Assembly: GCF_005080865.1 (NCBI RefSeq)
Contig: NZ_CP034861.1
Coordinates: forward strand, 555,239 to 619,238
DNA: 64,000 nt
Direction: 5' to 3'
DNA from: Buchnera aphidicola (Muscaphis stroyani)
GTDB taxonomy: Bacteria; Pseudomonadota; Gammaproteobacteria; Enterobacterales; Enterobacteriaceae
Shown: piece by piece, positions 61,783 through 64,000 of the stretch
Numbering within the stretch: position 1 is the stretch's first letter
How the letters are laid out: each line of letters opens with the position of its first letter
Position numbers and translations under genes: made by a program
The notes under the pieces: generated by a model
What the model saw: only the letters and a program-made list of their open reading frames with translations
Told to the model about the DNA's origin: nothing
Databases searched by the model: none

Positions 61783-63147
61783 TTATTTCTTAGAAATATA
61801 AGGATTAAGATTTTCTTTAAATTTTATTTGAATAAGTGCTCCTTTTATTTTAAACATGTTATAAAAAAAATTAATTAAGTATTTTTTATATGAATTAGGC
61901 AAACATTTAATTTGATTTCCATGAATGATAATAATTAGTGGATTAAAGCTTCCTAAATGGGCATATTTTAATTTTATTCGACGACCTTTAATGATAGGAG
62001 GTTGATGTTTTTTTGTTGCTATATGCATGGATTTTGTAAGTATTGAAGCACTTATTTTATTTTGAGAATTTATATAAGCCTCATTGACAGATTTAAGTAT
62101 GTTAAATATTCCCATATTTTTTAATGCTGATATAAAATGAATTCTTGAAAAAAACAAAAATTGTAATTTTTTTTCTATTAAATTTTTAAATCTTTTTTTT
62201 TCAGTATTATGCAACAAATCGTATTTATTTATTACAACAACTATAGATTTTCCAGTTTTGACAATAAAACTAGCTAACGATAAATCTTGATTAGAAATAG
62301 TTTTTGTACTTGCATCTATTATTAATAAAACTACATTTGCATTTTCAATGCTTTGCAAAGTTTTTATCATTGAAAATTTTTCAATTACATTACTTATTTT
62401 ATTTTTTTTAACAGTTCCTGCAGTATCAATTAAAATGTAATTTTTTTTACGATGTGTCATAGGTGTAGATATACTATCTAATGTAGTTCCTGGTATTTGG
62501 CATGTTATCATTTGTTTTTTTTTTAGAAAAGCATTTGTTAAGGTAGATTTCCCTACGTTAGGTCTTCCTATTAAAGCAATTTTTATTTCTCTTTTATTTT
62601 CTTTTTGACTTTTTATATTCAATTGACTATTCAATTTTTCTTTAAAATTCATGTTTATCCAGGGAATTAAATATTTTAAGATAAGAGTACTAATTCCTTG
62701 GTTGCAACGTGCAGAAATTTGATGTTGATTTTTAAAACCTAACTCATAAAATTCATTAATTTTCGATGTTTTAAAACTTTTATCTATTTTGTTAATTATT
62801 AAAATAATTTTTTTATTATATTTTCTGATGAACTGAGATAAGTTTTTTTCTTGTGGCATTAGTCCGTCATAAGCATCGACTATAAAAAGAATTAAATCAG
62901 ATTCTTTTATAGCTTTTAACGTTTGTACATAAGCTTTTTTTTTGATTCTTTCTAATTGAATATCCAAACCGGCAGTATCAATTAAAATTCCTTTTTTTTG
63001 CTTTTCTAAAAAAATATATCCATATTGTCTGTCTCTAGTTAAGCCCGGATAATCAGCAACTAATGCATTTCTGCTTTTTGTTAAAATATTAAATAAAGTA
63101 GATTTTCCTACATTAGTTCGACCAATTAATGAAATAATAGGTAGCAT
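61783..63147 (-). CDS. der: Ribosome-assembly GTPase Der (EngA)
   Basis: Essential double GTPase for large-subunit assembly. It has 454 residues (E. coli 490). The first G domain starts with GRTNVGKST, with NKID; the second with GRPNVGKST at about residue 200, then DTAGTVKK and NKYD. The C-terminal KH-like domain includes PPIIKGRRIKLKYAHLGS. The acidic linker between G domains and the C-terminal basic tail of E. coli are shortened. It is downstream of yfgM on the minus strand; bamB, which lies between them in E. coli, is gone. Confidence 0.95.
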   Translation of the reverse strand: MLPIISLIGRTNVGKSTLFNILTKSRNALVADYPGLTRDRQYGYIFLEKQKKGILIDTAGLDIQLERIKKKAYVQTLKAIKESDLILFIVDAYDGLMPQEKNLSQFIRKYNKKIILIINKIDKSFKTSKINEFYELGFKNQHQISARCNQGISTLILKYLIPWINMNFKEKLNSQLNIKSQKENKREIKIALIGRPNVGKSTLTNAFLKKKQMITCQIPGTTLDSISTPMTHRKKNYILIDTAGTVKKNKISNVIEKFSMIKTLQSIENANVVLLIIDASTKTISNQDLSLASFIVKTGKSIVVVINKYDLLHNTEKKRFKNLIEKKLQFLFFSRIHFISALKNMGIFNILKSVNEAYINSQNKISASILTKSMHIATKKHQPPIIKGRRIKLKYAHLGSFNPLIIIIHGNQIKCLPNSYKKYLINFFYNMFKIKGALIQIKFKENLNPYISKK

Positions 63148-63209
63148 AGTGAATGTACTCTTATAAAAATTAAAAAAATTTTTTTAAATTTGCATTTATG
63201 TTTCAGTAT

Positions 63210-63794
63210 TTATTTTATTTCGTTAATCTTCATGTTAACAATCTCTTTAGATGCATTAGATAGATTATAAGATTTGCTTTTTTCCCATGCTATTAAAGCT
63301 TCTTTTTTATTATTTTGACCCATAAAAATATCTCCTTTCATATTTTCAACTATATTCTGCCATTCGACATTTTTTATATTCTTAAGAATATTCATTGCTT
63401 CATGATATTTTTTTTGTTGTATTTTTATTTTGCAAATTCTTATTAATAAAACATTTTTTAAATTTTCTTCCTTTATATATTTTAAATTGCTGTTTAACAA
63501 AAAAGCGGCTTTGTTTAAATTATTTGATAAAACATATTGTTTTGATAAAAACATAGCAGTTAATGCACCATAAATGTTGTTATTTTGAATGATAAAAGTT
63601 TCAGCATCAGTTATAGTTTTAGGTTTTTTTATGTCTATTTTTTGAATTATAAGCTCGTATTTAGATGTATCAAAAGAACTCGATTCAACGAAAAAAAATT
63701 TTTTCCAGCATGTAAAAATACAGATCGCACTAATAAAGAAGATAAGAATATATTTTTTATTAGAATTTTTATTTTTTTGAAATATTTTAATCAT
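63210..63794 (-). CDS. yfgM: YfgM, periplasmic TPR protein associated with the Sec translocon
   Basis: Inner-membrane protein with a periplasmic tetratricopeptide domain; in E. coli it binds SecYEG with PpiD and helps chaperone exported proteins. It has 194 residues (E. coli 206). A lysine-rich cytoplasmic start, one membrane segment (about residues 15-33) and several degenerate TPR helices with MKGDIFMGQNNKKEALIAW near the end match the family. Sequence similarity is modest, but the der neighbour supports the call. AGAG precedes the ATG. Confidence 0.82.
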   Translation of the reverse strand: MIKIFQKNKNSNKKYILIFFISAICIFTCWKKFFFVESSSFDTSKYELIIQKIDIKKPKTITDAETFIIQNNNIYGALTAMFLSKQYVLSNNLNKAAFLLNSNLKYIKEENLKNVLLIRICKIKIQQKKYHEAMNILKNIKNVEWQNIVENMKGDIFMGQNNKKEALIAWEKSKSYNLSNASKEIVNMKINEIK

Positions 63795-63953
63795 TTTTGT
63801 CTCTTTTTAAAAATTTTTTGTCATGCAAAGTAGATAGCATAATTTAAAATTTTTATTTATTTTTTAATTTTTTTATCTTGAATGCAATAAGTATTTTTTA
63901 TTTTTTACTTTTTTATTCAATTTTTGATAAAAATCATATCATATAAAAAAGTT

Positions 63954-64000
63954 ATGCGTATGAAAATCACTGATTGTGCACAGTTAGTTCATGCGATAAG
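63954..64000 (+). other. Start of an unidentified open frame at the window edge
   Basis: From ATG 63954 (or the in-frame ATG at 63960) 15 codons are open to the window end: MRMKITDCAQLVHAI. I do not recognise them. There is no clear ribosome site. The stretch is richer in G and C than the spacer before it, which hints at coding or another constrained function. Confidence 0.3.

Noticed and set aside
63974..63982. DnaA box and origin of replication
   Set aside because: TTGTGCACA differs from TTATCCACA at two positions and stands alone; no cluster of boxes is visible.

Overview
The window is a stretch of the chromosome of Buchnera aphidicola, the obligate aphid endosymbiont, or a very close relative. 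The evidence is: extreme A+T richness with long A and T runs; gene products that match Escherichia coli K-12 orthologues almost residue by residue and at nearly the same length; E. coli-like local gene order with many genes deleted between survivors (deoB-deoD, rpsF-rpsR-rplI, miaA-hflK-hflC-purA-rnr, iscS-iscU-hscB-hscA-fdx); no insertion sequences, prophage, CRISPR arrays or transposases; and A+T-rich spacers with no recognisable content.

Layout. 1-5100: nucleoside salvage (deoD end, deoB), release factor 3, asparaginase I, and the Fe-S carrier nfuA. 5200-8800: bioH, ssb and dnaB. 9050-17300: a dense run of gshB, ruvX, yggS, hemW, trmB, mutY, yggX, murI, sbcB and tmaR. 17300-24600: tRNA-Asn and tRNA-Ile2, pyrE, dut, cysQ, the rpsF-rpsR-rplI ribosomal operon (without priB), rnr and purA. 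24660-33140: hflC/hflK, miaA, mannitol uptake and oxidation (mtlA, mtlD), and pgi. 33500-40800: orn, tRNA-Gly, amiB, rpmE, a miniature ftsN, hslVU, ibpA with a sigma-32 promoter, fpr and coaD. 40900-49500: a large orphan gene, rsmJ, pitA, ynfM, dapF, cyaY, hemC and hemD. 49400-57400: tRNA-Pro, tRNA-His, tRNA-Arg, rho, trxA, rep, ilvC, ilvD and tRNA-Trp. 57500-63800: the isc operon, der and yfgM. The last 47 bases hold an unidentified open frame.

Together these genes show a reduced but coherent metabolism. It has mannitol and glucose-phosphate entry to glycolysis, and pyrimidine, purine and nucleoside functions. Branched-chain amino acid synthesis (ilvC, ilvD) supplies the host, and dapF makes diaminopimelate for lysine and murein. 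Glutathione and thioredoxin handle redox balance, and there is a core Fe-S assembly line with repair and carrier proteins. Replication (dnaB, ssb, rep) and protein quality control (hslVU, ibpA, hflKC) are also present.

The most striking pattern is that five genes (bioH, amiB, the orphan at 40919-42336, hemD and hscB) are each split by a single frame error at a run of nine or ten A. In each case one base of compensation restores one continuous protein, and for the recognised genes it has family-typical content. Four of the five need exactly one extra A. RNA polymerase slippage on poly(A) is known to rescue such genes in insect endosymbionts; homopolymer sequencing error is the main competing explanation. 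A second highlight is a 70-residue FtsN that keeps only the membrane anchor and the short essential septation-activating motif. A third is a 501-residue HscA that has lost its helical lid.
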